From Amphirosellinia nigrospora (taxonomy: Eukaryota; Ascomycota; Sordariomycetes; Xylariales; Xylariaceae): a stretch of DNA of 64,000 bases. The translations under genes were made by a program, and so were the position numbers. How positions within the stretch are numbered: the first letter of the stretch is position 1; each line of letters begins with the position of its first letter. The DNA is taken from NCBI GenBank assembly GCA_004123355.1, contig SCHM01000005.1:1426001-1490000 (forward strand), in the 5' to 3' direction. This document shows positions 40,051 to 53,481 of the stretch, in pieces. The notes under the pieces were generated by a model. That model saw only the letters and a list, made by a program, of their open reading frames with translations, ran no database searches and had not been told where the DNA came from.

Positions 40051-40814
40051 CGTTTAAAAAAAACCTTATAAGTTAGCTAAAACGTTTAAAAAAAAAAAAC
40101 TCGAAAACTTAAAAAACATATTTATTATAATCGATCTAAAGCCCCAAAATCCTCGGAAACCTAAAAACCGCGCTTAAAATATTATAATAAAAAACAAAAA
40201 AACAAGCAAAAAAATTATAAACGAATACTTTATAAAAAATACTACTATATTTATTACGCTAATATAATAGCTAATTTTATAGCAACTATAATTTTTTTTA
40301 AAAAATAGTTTTAAAAGTTATATTTAAGCAAAGTTTATATAATAATAATATTAGTTTATAACCCGAAAATAATAAATATTTAAATTAATATTAAATTAAA
40401 AAACAAAAAAATAAAATAACTATAAATATAATTAAATAAATAATATTAAATAATTTATTTAATATAACATATAACTATTAAATAATTAGGTTTAATAAAA
40501 CGTATAACTATTAAATAATTAGATTTAATATACTTATAATAAAAAAAAAATTAAAAATAAAACTTTATAATTTATTTATATTATACTATTATTTTTAATA
40601 TAAATATTTAACTTTAAATTATTTTATTAAATTTATAATTATTATATAATAAAAAATAAATACTAAAAACCGAATATATATAATAGTAAATAAAACAAAA
40701 AGGTTTTTAATTTAAGTAAAAAATTTCCTATTTAAAATATAAAAACAAAAAAAATTTTTATTAACAAAAAAACCTTTTTTTACTTAGTCGTACCTCTTTT
40801 ATAAAACTCAAGCA
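40051..40814 (-). mobile_element. Y-b: truncated Helitron-like element
   Basis: This matches the right half of Y-d (55560-56328) and ends with the family terminus CTCAAGCA followed by host TTA. Its CTAG end is missing; the break lies against G3. Compared with other copies it retains many C residues on the plus strand (AAAGCCCCAAAATCCTCGG), so RIP there was lopsided between strands. Confidence 0.7.
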
Positions 40815-41154
40815 TTATATTAATAATATGTTCGAATATATTAAATCGAATAATCGAAAAAAAAAACAAAAAAAATAAAAATATATTAAAATATAAACCG
40901 GGCAAAATATTAACTTATCGGTTAATAGTTTAAAATTATATAATAAAAATAAAACCTTAAAAATTTAAATAATAATATTATTATTATTATCGTTATTATT
41001 ATAATAGTTAAGTTTTAAAACTAGCTAAAATAAATCGGATTTTTATTTGTTTAATTAATTAAAATAAATTGTTGAAAAAATAATTTTTATTTAATAAGCT
41101 AAAAGTTTCGTAATTAAAAAAAAAAAAATTAATAACTATTAATCGCTAGCTATT
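40815..41154. other. Unassigned AT-rich spacer
   Basis: 340 bp between Y-b and the S module that holds Y-c. It contains a short ATT run near 40975 and nothing else that I could recognise. Confidence 0.4.
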
Positions 41155-42807
41155 AAATAATAATATAGAGTTTATTAATTCTAAAATTATTAAACTAAAA
41201 ACCTTTTAATTTAAAACCAAAAATGCTTAAGTTTTTAAAAACCACATATTTAGGTTAATAAATAAGTTATAATTGCTAGTTATATTAGTTTGCTCCTTTT
41301 TAATAAGTTATAACTACTAGTTATACTAGTTTGTTCCTTTTTAATAAATTATATATAATAAAACTTATTATTTTATTTTAATTTATTATTATAATATTTT
41401 GTTTTTTTATATAACTATATAATTATATTATAAAAATATTCGGCCGTTTAATTAATAATAATAATAAATTAATTTATAAATATAAACGTTAATATATAGT
41501 ATTTTTTATATATCCGTTTTATTAATAATAACAATATATATTAAAATTATATTATTATTTTATAATTAAACTATAATTTCGAGCTATAAAAAAAATTAAA
41601 AAGTTAAATATTATAATAAATAATTAATTTTTATTTTAATAAAAAAAACTTACTATAATATTAAAATTTTTAAAACGATTTTTAACTTAAATAAAATTAA
41701 AAAAGTTTTTTAATAAGTATAAATTATTATTTTAAATTTTAAATATAATTATAAGCTATTTTTAATTTTAAATATAATTATAAACTTTATATTTTAAATA
41801 ATAACGCTATTATAAAATATATTAATTTTTATAACGTATTAAACTTTTATTTTTTTTTAAAAAAAGCTTAAATTTATTAATAAATTAAAAAAAACCTTAT
41901 AAACTAGCTAAAACGTTTAAAAAAAAAACCTTTTAAAAACCTAAAAAACGCGTTTATTATAATCTATCTAAAGCTTTAAAGTTTTCGGAAACCTAAAAAC
42001 TTAAAAAACCTAAAAATTATATTTTTATAACCGATTTAAAGCTTTAAAAACCTTAAAAATTTAAAAACCGCGCTTAAAATATTATAATAAAAAATAAAAA
42101 AACAAATAAAAAAAATTATAAATAAACACTTTATAAAAATACTGCTATATTTATTATATTAATATAATAGCTAATTTTATAACAATTATAGTTTTTTTAA
42201 AAATTAGCTTAATAAAAATTATATTTAAATAAAGTTTATAGTAATAATATTAGTTTATAATATAAAAATAATAAATATTTTAATTAATATTAAATTAAAA
42301 AAACAAAAAAGTAAAATAATTATAAATATAATTAAATAAATAATATTAAATAATCGGGTTTAATAAAATATATAATTATTAAATAATTAAATTTAATATA
42401 AAATTAAATTTAATATAACTTATAATAAAAAAAATTAAAAATAAAACGTTATAATTTATTTATTTATATATTATTTTTAATATAAATATTTAACTTTAAA
42501 TTATTTTATTAAATTTATAATTATTTATATAAAAAAATAAATATTAAAAACTAAATATTTATAATAATAAATAAAAACAAAAAAGTTTTTAATTCGGGTA
42601 AAAAAATTTCTTATTTAAAATATAAAAAATTAAAAAAATTTTTATCGATAAAAAACCTTTTTTTTATTTAGTTATACTTTTTTTATAAAATTTAAACATT
42701 ATTAACTTAAGTTTATATTAAACGTTCTTTTAAAATAATATTTTTAAAATAATATTTAGTTTATTAAATATTATTTTAAAAACAATATTTTTAAAGTAGC
42801 GTTATAT
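41155..42807 (+). repeat. S module (short palindromic element) split by Y-c
   Basis: The outer parts, 41155-41194 and 42699-42807, together match the S module found at the start of Z1, Z2 and Z3. The palindrome lies at 42721-42803 (AACGTTCTTTTAAAATAATA and its complement). Here S is not followed by the rest of Z, so it is a free-standing copy, as at 53236-53376. Y-c entered between A and T of its TTAAATTATTAAG segment. Confidence 0.65.
41195..42698 (-). mobile_element. Y-c: Helitron-like element in an S module
   Basis: This is a 1504-bp copy with both ends. Plus strand: CTAAAAACCTTTTAATTTA ... TTTAAACA, then host TTATTAA. The undisturbed site at 53267-53275 and 44640-44650 shows insertion between A and T without duplication. 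A 50-bp unit containing GTTATACTAGTTTG is duplicated in tandem at about 41255-41350, unlike in the other copies. No open frame. Confidence 0.75.
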
Positions 42808-43505
42808 ATTTTATATTTAATTATTTATAGTTTTAAACGTTATTATAAATATTTATACGCTAGTTTATTAAATAAATAATATTTTTTATATAATTTAAAG
42901 TAAATTTAATTTTTAGGTTTAAATTATAAATATTTATATTTATTATTATATTAATGTTTAGCGGTTATTCTCCCGAAGTTTATAATAAAGTAAGCATTTT
43001 TTTAATATATTCTTAGAAAAAATTAATTTTGTTAAGTTTTTATAAATCTTTAGCGTTTATTAAAATATTAAATATATTTAATAGTTTAAATCCAAATAAC
43101 TATTTATATAAAGTTAAATATATAGTTTTAAAATATGTAGTATTTAAGTTTTATTATAAAAATAATATAATATTTATTTAGTTTGCTTTAAAACTTTTAA
43201 ATTATAATATTTTAATATTATTTTAATTTTTAATTTTGTTGTTTAAATAAGCTATTTATTTATAAATAATAAACTATTATTATAAATAGTCTAGTTTTTA
43301 TAGCTTTTTATATATTTTACTAAAATCTAGAAATAAATTTTTTATTTTAGTTAAAAATAATTTTTTTAGTATTTTTTAATTATATAATAATAATTATATT
43401 ATAAATATAATATTTTATTTTTTGCTATATATTTTTTGTTATTAAATATAAATAAAGTACGTTTATTATTTAAATAAATATAAATTATTATTATATTATA
43501 TATTA
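42808..43505. other. Unassigned AT-rich sequence, weaker RIP
   Basis: 700 bp without a visible match in the window. It is somewhat less depleted in CpA and TpG than its surroundings (AGCGGTTATTCTCCCGAAG near 42960), which suggests low-copy DNA or a less affected element. No gene was recognised. Confidence 0.4.
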
Positions 43506-43638
43506 TAGATGGGCCGTCGGCCCGACGACAGCTGTTGGCAGCTGGCGGAGCCAGCTGCAGCCAGGCATATCTAAACAGGACAAACAGGTGCTACGCACCT
43601 TTAAATACAACGACTACTTCTCCCTCGCTCCTTCTTTC
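43506..43638 (+). repeat. E-family solo LTR, unmutated
   Basis: This is a 133-bp clean LTR in the orientation opposite to E0-E2, with a 5-bp duplication TATTA (43501-43505 and 43639-43643). It reads TAGATGGGCCGTCGGCCC ... CTTCTTTC. The duplication fixes both ends and shows that the E LTR does not begin TG or end CA. Hairpins: CGTCGG/CCGACG, CAGCTGGC/GCCAGCTG with loop GGA, and GGTGC/GCACC with loop TAC. A TTTAAATA box lies about 35 bp from the end, followed by a pyrimidine-rich tract. Confidence 0.92.
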
Positions 43639-43643
43639 TATTA

Positions 43644-44606
43644 TATAATAAATTTATTATTGCTAAATTATTATAAAGTATTATTATTTAATATTTTAAA
43701 TAAAACTAAAATAAAATCCATAGCAATAATTTATATTAATAGTAAATTTTTAAGTAAATAAAACAAAGATTTTTAACTAATAATTATTTATTTGTTTTAT
43801 TAAGCTTATATACGCCGTAATACTTAAAATATTTTTTTACTTATTAAATTTTATTCGTAATTATATTAAGTTTAAATATTTATATTATTTTTTATTATTT
43901 TTAATAATATTTTCTATTATATATAAATTTTAATATTTTTATTATTATTTATATAGTATATAAAACGTTATATTTGCGTATATATTATAAATTAATCCGT
44001 TAGTTATTAGGTTAAAAAAATAGCTAGGTTTAAAAAATTACTATATTGTTTTTGTTTATATATTTATTTATTTTTTATCGCGTTTTTTATATTTTCGAAA
44101 ATTCGTACGTATTTTATATTTTTAAATAAATTTATTTAAAATCGATAATATTACGTTACTTATAACTATTTTTAATATTAATATAAAATATAACGTTATA
44201 TTATTTTATATCGTATTTAAAATAGCTATATTTTTCATTTTTTTTAGGTTTTTTTTTAAGTTTTTTTATTAAATATTATTTATAATCGGCTAAATATATT
44301 AAATATATAATTTAAACGTTTTAATAAATAATATATTTATAATTTATATATATTATAAATATATAAAAAATTAATTAAACGTTTATTTATACGGTTTATT
44401 ATTAATATTATAAAAATAATTTAATCGATTATCTTTTTAATAGCTAAATAATTTATTAAAACTATAATTAAATAATTATTTAATTAAATTATAATATATA
44501 CTTTTTTTAATATTTAAACTAAATAAATTATTTTTAATTTAAAAAAATTATATTATATTTTAGCTTTTTTTAAATATTTATTTAAATATAATATTAAAAA
44601 AATCTT
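43644..44606. other. Unassigned AT-rich sequence
   Basis: About 960 bp with no visible match to other families and no credible gene. A run with several CpGs (TTTTCGAAAATTCGTACG near 44093) stands out slightly. It ends where the Z1 repeat starts. Confidence 0.4.
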
Positions 44607-45322
44607 AATAGCGTATAGTTTATTAATTCTAAAGTTGTTAAATTATTAAGCTAAGTTTATATTAAATATTGTTTTAAAAATAACGTTTTACGGATAATAT
44701 TTAGTTTATTAAATATTATTTTTAAAACAATATTTTTAAAATAGCGTTATATTTATTTCTTTTTTAGAAAATAAAATAACATTTTTATTATTATTATTAT
44801 TATATATTTTTTTCGATTAAATTATTATTTATATTATTTTTATTATTATTATAATCTTTATTTTTTTATATTATTTTTATTTTTATATTTTTTATTATTA
44901 TTATTATTTTTATTATTGTTTATATTTTTGTTAGCAATTTTTATCCGTTTTAATATATTATTATTATTTAAATCGGGGATATTAAACCGAACACGGCGTT
45001 TAATTTTATTTTTTTTATTTTTTTATTTTAAGCGTTTTACTGTTATTATTATTTTTTTGTTTTTTATTAGTTTGGCCGGGGAAAGTTCTAAGTTATATAG
45101 TAAAGCTTATTAAAAAGAAATAAAAATATTAATAAAATTATTATTATTTAAAACATTAGTTTATTTATTAAAACGCTTATAAATTTAAAAAATATTTATA
45201 AACTTAAAAAATAATTAAAAATATTTATAACGTAATATTATATATTTTGCTTTAACAATATTGTTTATTTTTATTTTAATGTATATATTTTTAGCGTAAT
45301 TATTTTAAATAATAATAATAAT

Positions 45323-45635
45323 TGTCAGCATATACGTCTAGTACTTAATTGGCCTAATAATAGATTATGTAATTACTAGTGCTTAGGTAGCTGTGTGGCA
45401 TAATAGCACGTAGCTTTATATATGCGCCGGATATTACGTAGCACGCATAAAAAAAGCCTTTTTTACGCGGATAAAAAAATATTAAACTGCTATAGCTGCT
45501 TAAGCAGATTTTTAGTATTTAATAAAAAATAGCTTATTTAGTTTATAATTAAAAAACTAAAATATATAATAGTACGAATATATTAATTAAGCTAACTAAT
45601 TTAATATTGTTTTTAATATTAATATTATTTTTATA
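45323..45635 (+). repeat. G2 LTR, 5' copy
   Basis: 313 bp starting TGTCAGCATATACG, with clean runs CTTAATTGGCCTAATAATAG and AGGTAGCTGTGTGGCATAAT. A possible altered primer-binding site (TAATAACTAGCG) follows directly. Confidence 0.87.
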
Positions 45636-47429
45636 TAATAACTAGCGTATTTTTATAATTAATCGATTTTTAAAACGTTTAATTATGTATTTTAGCTATT
45701 TTTAATTATTAATTTAAATTAATAAATATTAACTAAAAAAAATTAAAAAAATTATTATAAATTTAAAAATTAAAATAATAAAATATTAATATATTTAATA
45801 AAATAACTAATTAATAAATTAATTTAATAATAATTAAAAATAATAATATATAATTTAAAATATATAAAAATAACTATATTAAAAAAAAAAAAATATAATA
45901 AAATTACTAAAATTTTAAAAAAAAATTAAAAAATAATTTATTAATTATAAATATAAAATAAAGCTTATAAAAAAAAGTTTAATAAAATTATTAATAACTT
46001 AAAAAAATTAAATAAATTAAATAAAAAGTTAGTTTTAATTAATTAATTAATTTAATTAATTAAATAATTTAGCTAATAAAAATATATTCGAAATATTTAA
46101 TAATAAATAATATTATTAAAATAATTAAAAAATATTAAGCTTTTTAGATAAAACGGCAAAAAAAATAAATAAGTTTTTTAAAAAGTTTAAATCGATCGAT
46201 TTTAAAAAAAAAAACCGAAGCGTAATTTTACTAAAAAAAGTTTAAAAGTAAAAAAAAAAAAAAATTACTTTTATTTAAATTTAAACTTAAATTTATTAAT
46301 TATTATTATTATCGTTAATTTAAAAAAATTAATAATATTTATATTAAATATAAATATTATTTATTATAAAAAAATTTAAAAAGCTTTTATTTATAAATAA
46401 AATTAATTAAAATAGCGTAAATTTAAACTAAAGTTAATAAAAAAACTATTTAAAAAAAGCTTAAAACTATTAATATATTAATATAATTTATATTTTATTA
46501 TAAAAACTATTAAATATAATTTTAAAATTTTATTAGTTTATAAAAATTATACTAATATAAGCAATTATTAATATTAAAACTAGCTTTTTTAAATTATTAA
46601 AAATATTAAAAAAAATTATATATATTAAAAATTTTTAATAAAACTTATATATAATAAGCTAAATATATTAAAAAAATATATAAAATAATATTATTAATTA
46701 TAAATATAATAAAAAAATTTAATATTTTTTATATTTAAATTTTTTAAAAATATAAAATATAAAAAACTAAAAAAAAAATAAATATAAACTAATAAGTTAT
46801 AATATTTATAGCTATAATAAAAATAAAAATAGTTTAATATAATATTATTATTAAAGTTATAAAGTATAAAAAATATTATATTTAAAATTTAGTTAATAAA
46901 TTTAATAATAATTTTAAAAATATATAAAAAAAACCTAAATTAAAAAACTATAAAAAAAAAAATCTAAATAATATTATTAATAAAAATAAAAGTTATAGCA
47001 AAAATAATAGCAAAAGTAAAAATTATAAATTAAACTTTAAATTAATTTTAAAAAAAAAATTATAAAAAAAAAAAGCCTAAATATTTTAATATAGCTAATA
47101 AATTATATTATTAAAAATTGCTTTAATAAAAATAGTAATAACTAAAATTAAAACTTTAAACGATTAAAAATTTATAATATTTATAGCAAGCTTATTAAAA
47201 GTTAAAACTATTTATAAGCTTCGAAAATAATTTTATTATTTTGCTTATATAAATATAAATATTTTATAAATTTAATAAATTTTTATAATTATAAAATTAA
47301 TTTTTTTTTTTATTATATTTAGTTTATTTTTTTTTATTTTAAATAATTATAATATTATTAATTATAAATAAAACTATATTATAAAATAACTTTAAGCTAA
47401 AAAGTTATTATAGCTTAAAAACTTTAACT

Positions 47430-47525
47430 TAACTAATTTAAAAATTTTAATTTAAAAAATTTTAACTTAAAAACTTTAATTTAAAACTTTAATTTAAAAA
47501 ATTTAATTTAAAAATAATTTAGCTT
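47430..47525 (+). repeat. 15-bp tandem repeats inside G2
   Basis: About six imperfect units (AAAAACTTTAATTTA type), the counterpart of the array at 5685-5790 in G1. They lie at the same relative place in both copies and so belonged to the ancestral element. Confidence 0.6.
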
Positions 47526-50500
47526 TAATAATTATATTAAGCTAAAAAAAAAAATAGATTTATTTATAAAAAAATTATTATAAACTTTTTATAAAAAAAA
47601 AACAACTATAGATTTATTTATTATAGTAAGTTTATTTATTAATTAAAAATAACGGATTTTTTATTAAATAAAACTAGCTTTAATAATAATAAATCTAAAT
47701 AATTCGAAATTAATTATTATTAATAATTTAAAACTAATTATCGAGCTAATTATTAATAAAAAAACTATAATAGTAATATTTTTAATTATATTTATTTTTA
47801 TATTTTTTTTAAAGCAATTTTAAACAATTTAGTTAAAAAAATATATTAATATTAAATTATTAGTAATAATGGACTAAATATTAAATTATTATATAAAAAA
47901 TATAATATTTTTAAATATATTTATATTTTAAAGAATTATTATATTTTATATAAGCGTTATATTTTATTTAATATAAATTAAATATAAAAATATATAATAA
48001 ACTAACTTTAAAAAAAATTAATAGTAAATTTAACTAAAAAAAAAAAAATATATAGTTTATATAAAAAATAAACTATATAAATTAAAAAATTAATACTTAT
48101 AAAAAACTTTAAAACTTTTAATAAAAATAAACGTAATATAAACGTAAAATATATTTTATTTATTTTATTATTTTTATTAAATATATTTTTAAAAAAATAA
48201 CTATATAAAATAAAAAGTTATTTAAATAAATATATTATAAAAAATAGCTATAAAATAGCTATTATAAATTTTAATATATAATAGTATAGTTTTTTTTATA
48301 AATATATAAAAAAAAAAACTTTATATAATATATTAACTTTAAAAAAAGCTATAAAAATTCGCGCTAAATATAATAAATAAAATTAAAACGTTAAAAAAAT
48401 TATTATTTAAATTATTATTAAAAAAAAAATAAAAATAACTTTTAAAATTTAAAATAAATTAATTTTTTAATACTATTAGCTATATTATTTTAGCACTAAA
48501 AAATTAATATAAATAATTAAATATATTATAAATATTAATATTAAACTTAAAAAAGTTAAATATTTTTTTGTTTTATTTACGATTAAATTAAAGCTAAAAA
48601 ATATATTTCGAAAAAAGCTATTAAAAAAGCTAATTATTTAAAAAAAATAACTTAAATAAACTTTAGCTAAATTAAACTAATTTCGATCGAAAAATATAAA
48701 TTTTTTATTTATATAAATAATAATAATAAATATTATATTTTTAAAATATAAAATAAAAATAAAATAAAAAATATTATTAAAATATATTTATAATAAATAA
48801 ATAAAAAATTAATATTTTAAATATTTTAATTTAATAAAAACTATTAAAAAAATATTACGTTTATATATAAATAATAAAAAGTTCGGTATAAAAGATTTAA
48901 AATATTTTATAATAAAATAAAAATAATTATTATTATTTTATTATTTATAAATTAATATTAAAATAATATAATTAAAAAATCGATAGATTTTATTTAAAAT
49001 AAAACTAAAGCTTTATTTTTATAAACTAAATTATTAATTATATTTTAAATATATAAAGTTTTAATAATTATATATATTTTTAATAAAACTATTAATTTAT
49101 AATAAAAAAAGTAACTTTTAAAAAATATTTTAATTATTTAAATTAAAAAAAAAATAATAAACTAACTTTATAATTTATAAATAATAAATATATTATATAA
49201 TATTTATTAAAATTTATATATATATTAGCTAAAAACTAAAAGTTAAAAAAATAATTATATTTTTAATTATAAAATATATTTAATTATATAGTTTAGTTTA
49301 CTAAAAATAATAAAATATTATATATATTATATATAATTTTTTATAAAAATATTAAAAATATAAATAACGTTTATAATTTTAAAATATTATATATTTTATT
49401 TTTTAAAATATAGCGTAAATTTAAGCAGCGTTATTAAAAATTAAAAATTTTATTTAAATATAAAACTACGATTATAATATTATCGAAAATAATATTATAA
49501 ATAGTAAAAACGAACTAAAAAAACGTAGCTAACTAAAAATAATATAAAACTAATTTTATTATTAAACGTAATAAAAAAAACAAAAAAATTAATTAAAAGT
49601 TTATATTTACTATATAAAATAAATAAAAATTATTTTAATATAATTTATATTTTAAATATAATATTAAGCTAAAAAAGCAAAATATATATATAAATAATTT
49701 TATAAGCGATTTAAAATATAAAGCTAAAATAAATAAATTTAAAACTTAAAAATTAATATAATATTTATAGCTTATAAAAACTAAATTAAATAAACTAATT
49801 ATTTTTATATTTTTAAAAAGTTATTTTTATATAAATTATTTATAAAATTATTAAAAAATTTATAGTAAAAATATTTACTTTTAATAAACTTATTTTAAAA
49901 AAATACTTATAAAAAAAAATAAAAAAAATAGCTTAAAGCTATATTTAAAAAAATATATAGTTTATTTAAATAATATTTTAAAATTCGAAAATATATAAAA
50001 CTATTTATAGCTATTTTATTAATTTTATATAAATATTTAAAAAAAATATTTATTAATTAATAAACTAAATAAATATAAAGCTAAAATTTATATTTATAGT
50101 TTATTTAGCGTAAAAATATTAATTATAATAAAACTTTTATTTTTATAGCTTAAATATTATAAAAATTTTAATAGCTTTAATAGCTGTTCGAAAATAATAT
50201 ATTATTTAAATCGATTTTATAGTAGTATATTTTAATAGAAGCTTTTTATAAAAAAATATTTATAAAATAGTTTAAAATATTAAAAAAATTTTAAAACTTT
50301 TAAATTAAAATAAAAAAAATATAACTAGCTAGTTAAAAAAATTATTAAACTAATAAACTTTTATATAGTTTTAAATAATTAAAATATAAATAATAAATTA
50401 AAACTAAAAAAATATAAATAAAATTAAATTTAAGCTTATAATTTTTAATAACGCTATATATATTAACTATAAAATAAAAAAAGTTATAATATTTTATATA

Positions 50501-52153
50501 AATAATTTTTTAATTATAAAACTTAATTTAAATTATTTAAAAATATTGCTATAAAAATTAATAAAATAGTTTTAACGAGCAATTTAACTAAACTAATTAG
50601 TTTTTAAGCGTATAAATCGTAAAAAATAAAATTAATAATAATATAAGCTTTAATTAAAAATAATATATAATTAAAATATTTAATTTTATTAGTTTAAGTT
50701 TAATATATAAATATTTTATATTTATAATATTAAAAAATAATTTATACTATAAAATATAAAAAAAAGCTTATTTTTAAAAATAAAATATTTAATTATATTT
50801 TTTTATTTAATAAATTAAGTTTTTTTGCTTAAATTATAAAGCTTAATATAACTTTATTATTTTTATTTAAATAAAATTTATATAAATTTTTTAATAAATA
50901 TATTAAAATATAAAATAATTAGTTAAATATATAAAAAATATTTTAAATATATAAATTAAATATAATAAGAAAAAAAGCTATTTATATAAAATTTATAATA
51001 ATATAAGTTTATTATTATTATTAATATTATTTTAATATTAAATTTATAAAATAATAAATTATTAATAAAATATATTATATTTTTAAATAAGCGCGTAATA
51101 TTATAATATTTTAAACTATAATTAATTATAGCGAAAAACTTTATTAAAAATAAATATATTATAATAAATAAAGCAATAAATAATTAATATAAATAAAAAA
51201 TTTTTAAATAAATTTAAAATATTATTAAATAGTTTTATTATTTTTTATATAATAATATAAAACTATAAATTAGTTTAAATATATAGCTATATTAAAATAA
51301 AAAAATATATAAAAATAATATATTATTATATTAATTAAAAAATATAAGCTAATTATATTAAACTAATATATATAAAATTAAAAAATAATCTAGTTAATAA
51401 GTTAACTAAACTATTAAAAAAAGCTAAATATTAAAAGTTTTTATTTTTATTTAATTTATAATTAAAAAAATTAGCAAAAAAAAAAATAAAGCTAAGCTTT
51501 TTTAAAACTTTATATAAAATAATTAATAGTTTAAGCTTATTTATTATTATTAAAAAAAAAAATTATAATATATTAACTTTTTAAAAAATAATTAACTTAA
51601 TATTTTAATATTTATAATTTAAAACTTATAATTTTATATATAACGATTTAATTATTTTATTAATAATTAATAAATTTATTAAATATTAAAAAAATAATAT
51701 TTAGCTAAAATAATTAGCGTTATTTGTTTATTTTTTAGATCTAAAAAAGTTAAAGGTTTAAATTTAAAAAAATCTAAAGTTTTAAAAAAATAGCGCTATT
51801 TAATTATTTATTTAATAAATACTTAAATAAGTATAAAAAAACAATATTATTTTTTTTATATATTCCAAAAAATAAAATATTTTAAAAGTTTTTTTTTTAA
51901 ACTTTAAAATAAATAAAAATTATATTAAAATTATAGTATATAAAAGCGTTTATAAATAACGATTTTAAACTAAATAAAAAATAAGTCCGTTTTAAAATAA
52001 AATATATAGCCTATATATATATAAATATTACGTTTAGTTTAATTAGTTAATTATATATTTTTAGTTATAAAAAAAAAGTTTAATTATAGTACTAAATTAA
52101 TTTAAAGTTTTTTATTATTTTTTTTTCGAAGCTTATAATATTATAGTATTTAT

Positions 52154-52165
52154 AGCTAAAAAAAA
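52154..52165 (+). other. G2 polypurine tract
   Basis: AGCTAAAAAAAA directly precedes the 3' LTR. It matches CTAGAAAAAA at the same place in G1 and supports the plus-strand direction of G2. Confidence 0.6.
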
Positions 52166-52478
52166 TATTAATATATACGTTTAATATTTAATTAGCCTAG
52201 TAATAAATTATATAATTATTAATGCTTAAATAGCTATATAGTATAATAGTACATAATTTTATATATACGCATACTACGCGGCACGTATAAAAAAAGCCCT
52301 TTTTACGTAGGATAAAAAGAATATTAAGCTACTATAGCTACTTAAGCAGATTTTTAATATTTATAAAAAAATAGCTTATTTAATTTATAATTAAAAAACT
52401 AAAAGTATATAATAATATAAATATACTAATTAAGCTAACTAACTTAGTATTGCCCCTAATATTAATACTATTTCTATA
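52166..52478 (+). repeat. G2 LTR, 3' copy
   Basis: 313 bp, more strongly altered at its start than the 5' copy but with clean runs such as CTTAGTATTGCCCCTAATAT near its end. The ATAAT duplication follows. Confidence 0.87.
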
Positions 52479-53235
52479 ATAATTTAATAATTTTTACTAC
52501 TATTATAAATTATTATTATTAATCGTTTTTATTTAATAATTCGTAATAGCGTTTAATTATTATTTTAATAGTATATTTATTTAACGTTATTATTATAAAT
52601 AGCTTTTTTATTCGTTTTAATATTATTATTATTATTAGCTTTAATAAAAATAATATTTGCTTATTTAATATAACGTTAATAATTAGTTAAGTTATAGCTT
52701 AAGTTATAATATTTATATTAATTAATCGTTTTAATTATATTATTAATTAATCGTTTTAATTATATTATTAATAAATTATTTCTAAATAATATTATTATTA
52801 ATAAAAAACTAATAATATAATTATTTAGCGGTTTAAAATCCTAGTTATATTTATAAATAATTGTTTTAATTAATAGTTTTATTATTTAAAAATCTTATTT
52901 TTATATTTTAATTATGTTTATTATTTTTTTTTAATTTAAAATTCTAGCTTTTATTATTTTTTAAATAGTTTTTATTATTATTATTTTAATATTATTTTAT
53001 AAAAAGTTTATTTTATTTAGTAAGTTTTTATTTTAGTAATATATTTATTAATTTTAATGTTTAATGTTTTATATTATTTTTTAATTTAATATTTTTAAGT
53101 TTATAGTTTCGATTTTTTTTTAAACTTTTTTATATTTTACTAAACGTTTATTATTTTAATATTTATTAAAAAATATTTTTTATTATTACTAAAAACTTTA
53201 TATATAATATTATTTTAAATTTTTATAACGTTTTT

Positions 53236-53376
53236 AACGTATAGTTTATTAATTCTAAAGTTATTAAATTATTAAGCTAAGTTTATACTAAACGTTATTT
53301 TAAAAATAGTATTTTACGGATAATATTTAGTAAATTAAACACTGTTTTAAAAACAATGTTTTTAAAATAACGTTAT
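53236..53376 (+). mobile_element. S: 141-bp palindromic miniature element inside Z1
   Basis: Z2 at 56570-56590 gives the empty site (ATAACGTTTTTTATATT). In Z1 that site is split by 141 bp and flanked by ACGTTTTT (53228-53235) and ATGTTTTT (53377-53384), an 8-bp duplication apart from one C/T change. Its ends share TAACGTAT-like inverted bases. Its main feature is the imperfect palindrome at 53290-53374. An 8-bp duplication with short inverted ends fits a hAT-type miniature element; this is inference. Confidence 0.65.
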
Positions 53377-53481
53377 ATGTTTTTTATATTATTTAAACTA
53401 AGCAAAATATTATTTTTATTATTATTAAGCAAAAAATTAGTTAAATATAAAATAAAATATTTTTTTTTATATTATTATTAA

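Larger units (their letters stand above)
45323..52478 (+). mobile_element. G2: complete-length LTR retrotransposon fossil in Z1
   Basis: G2 is 7156 bp and not interrupted by other elements, with LTRs at 45323-45635 and 52166-52478 and target duplication ATAAT (45318-45322 and 52479-52483). The empty site is visible in Z2 near 54300. It reads on the plus strand: TGTCAG at the LTR start and a purine-rich tract just before the 3' LTR. The gag part should occupy about 45650-47400, then a 15-bp repeat array near 47430-47520, then pol. It is broken and saturated with RIP, and no domain could be read. It is the forward counterpart of G1. Confidence 0.88.
44607..53481 (+). repeat. Z1 repeat, containing G2 and an S insert
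   Basis: Z1 starts TAATAGCGTATAG with the S module (palindrome at 44666-44750), is cut at 45322 by G2 and resumes at 52484. It also holds a free S element at 53236-53376. After subtraction it is 1565 bp, against 1564 bp for Z2. Recognisable parts are ATT-rich runs, a less altered block near 44968-45110, 30-bp repeats built on ATTTTTGTTTTAA, and a tail rich in TTATTATTATTAA. No coding capacity is evident; the open frame at 44916-45113 is low-complexity. The class is unknown. Confidence 0.7.

Noticed and set aside
44916-45113. Plus-strand open frame of 65 codons
   Set aside because: It is low-complexity, phenylalanine- and isoleucine-rich, from ATT-rich Z1 sequence. The frame is not shared by Z2.
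53236-53376. Solo LTR interpretation of S
   Set aside because: The flanking duplication is about 8 bp rather than 5, the ends show short inverted bases and the body is mainly a palindrome. A miniature DNA element fits better, although an LTR origin is not fully excluded.
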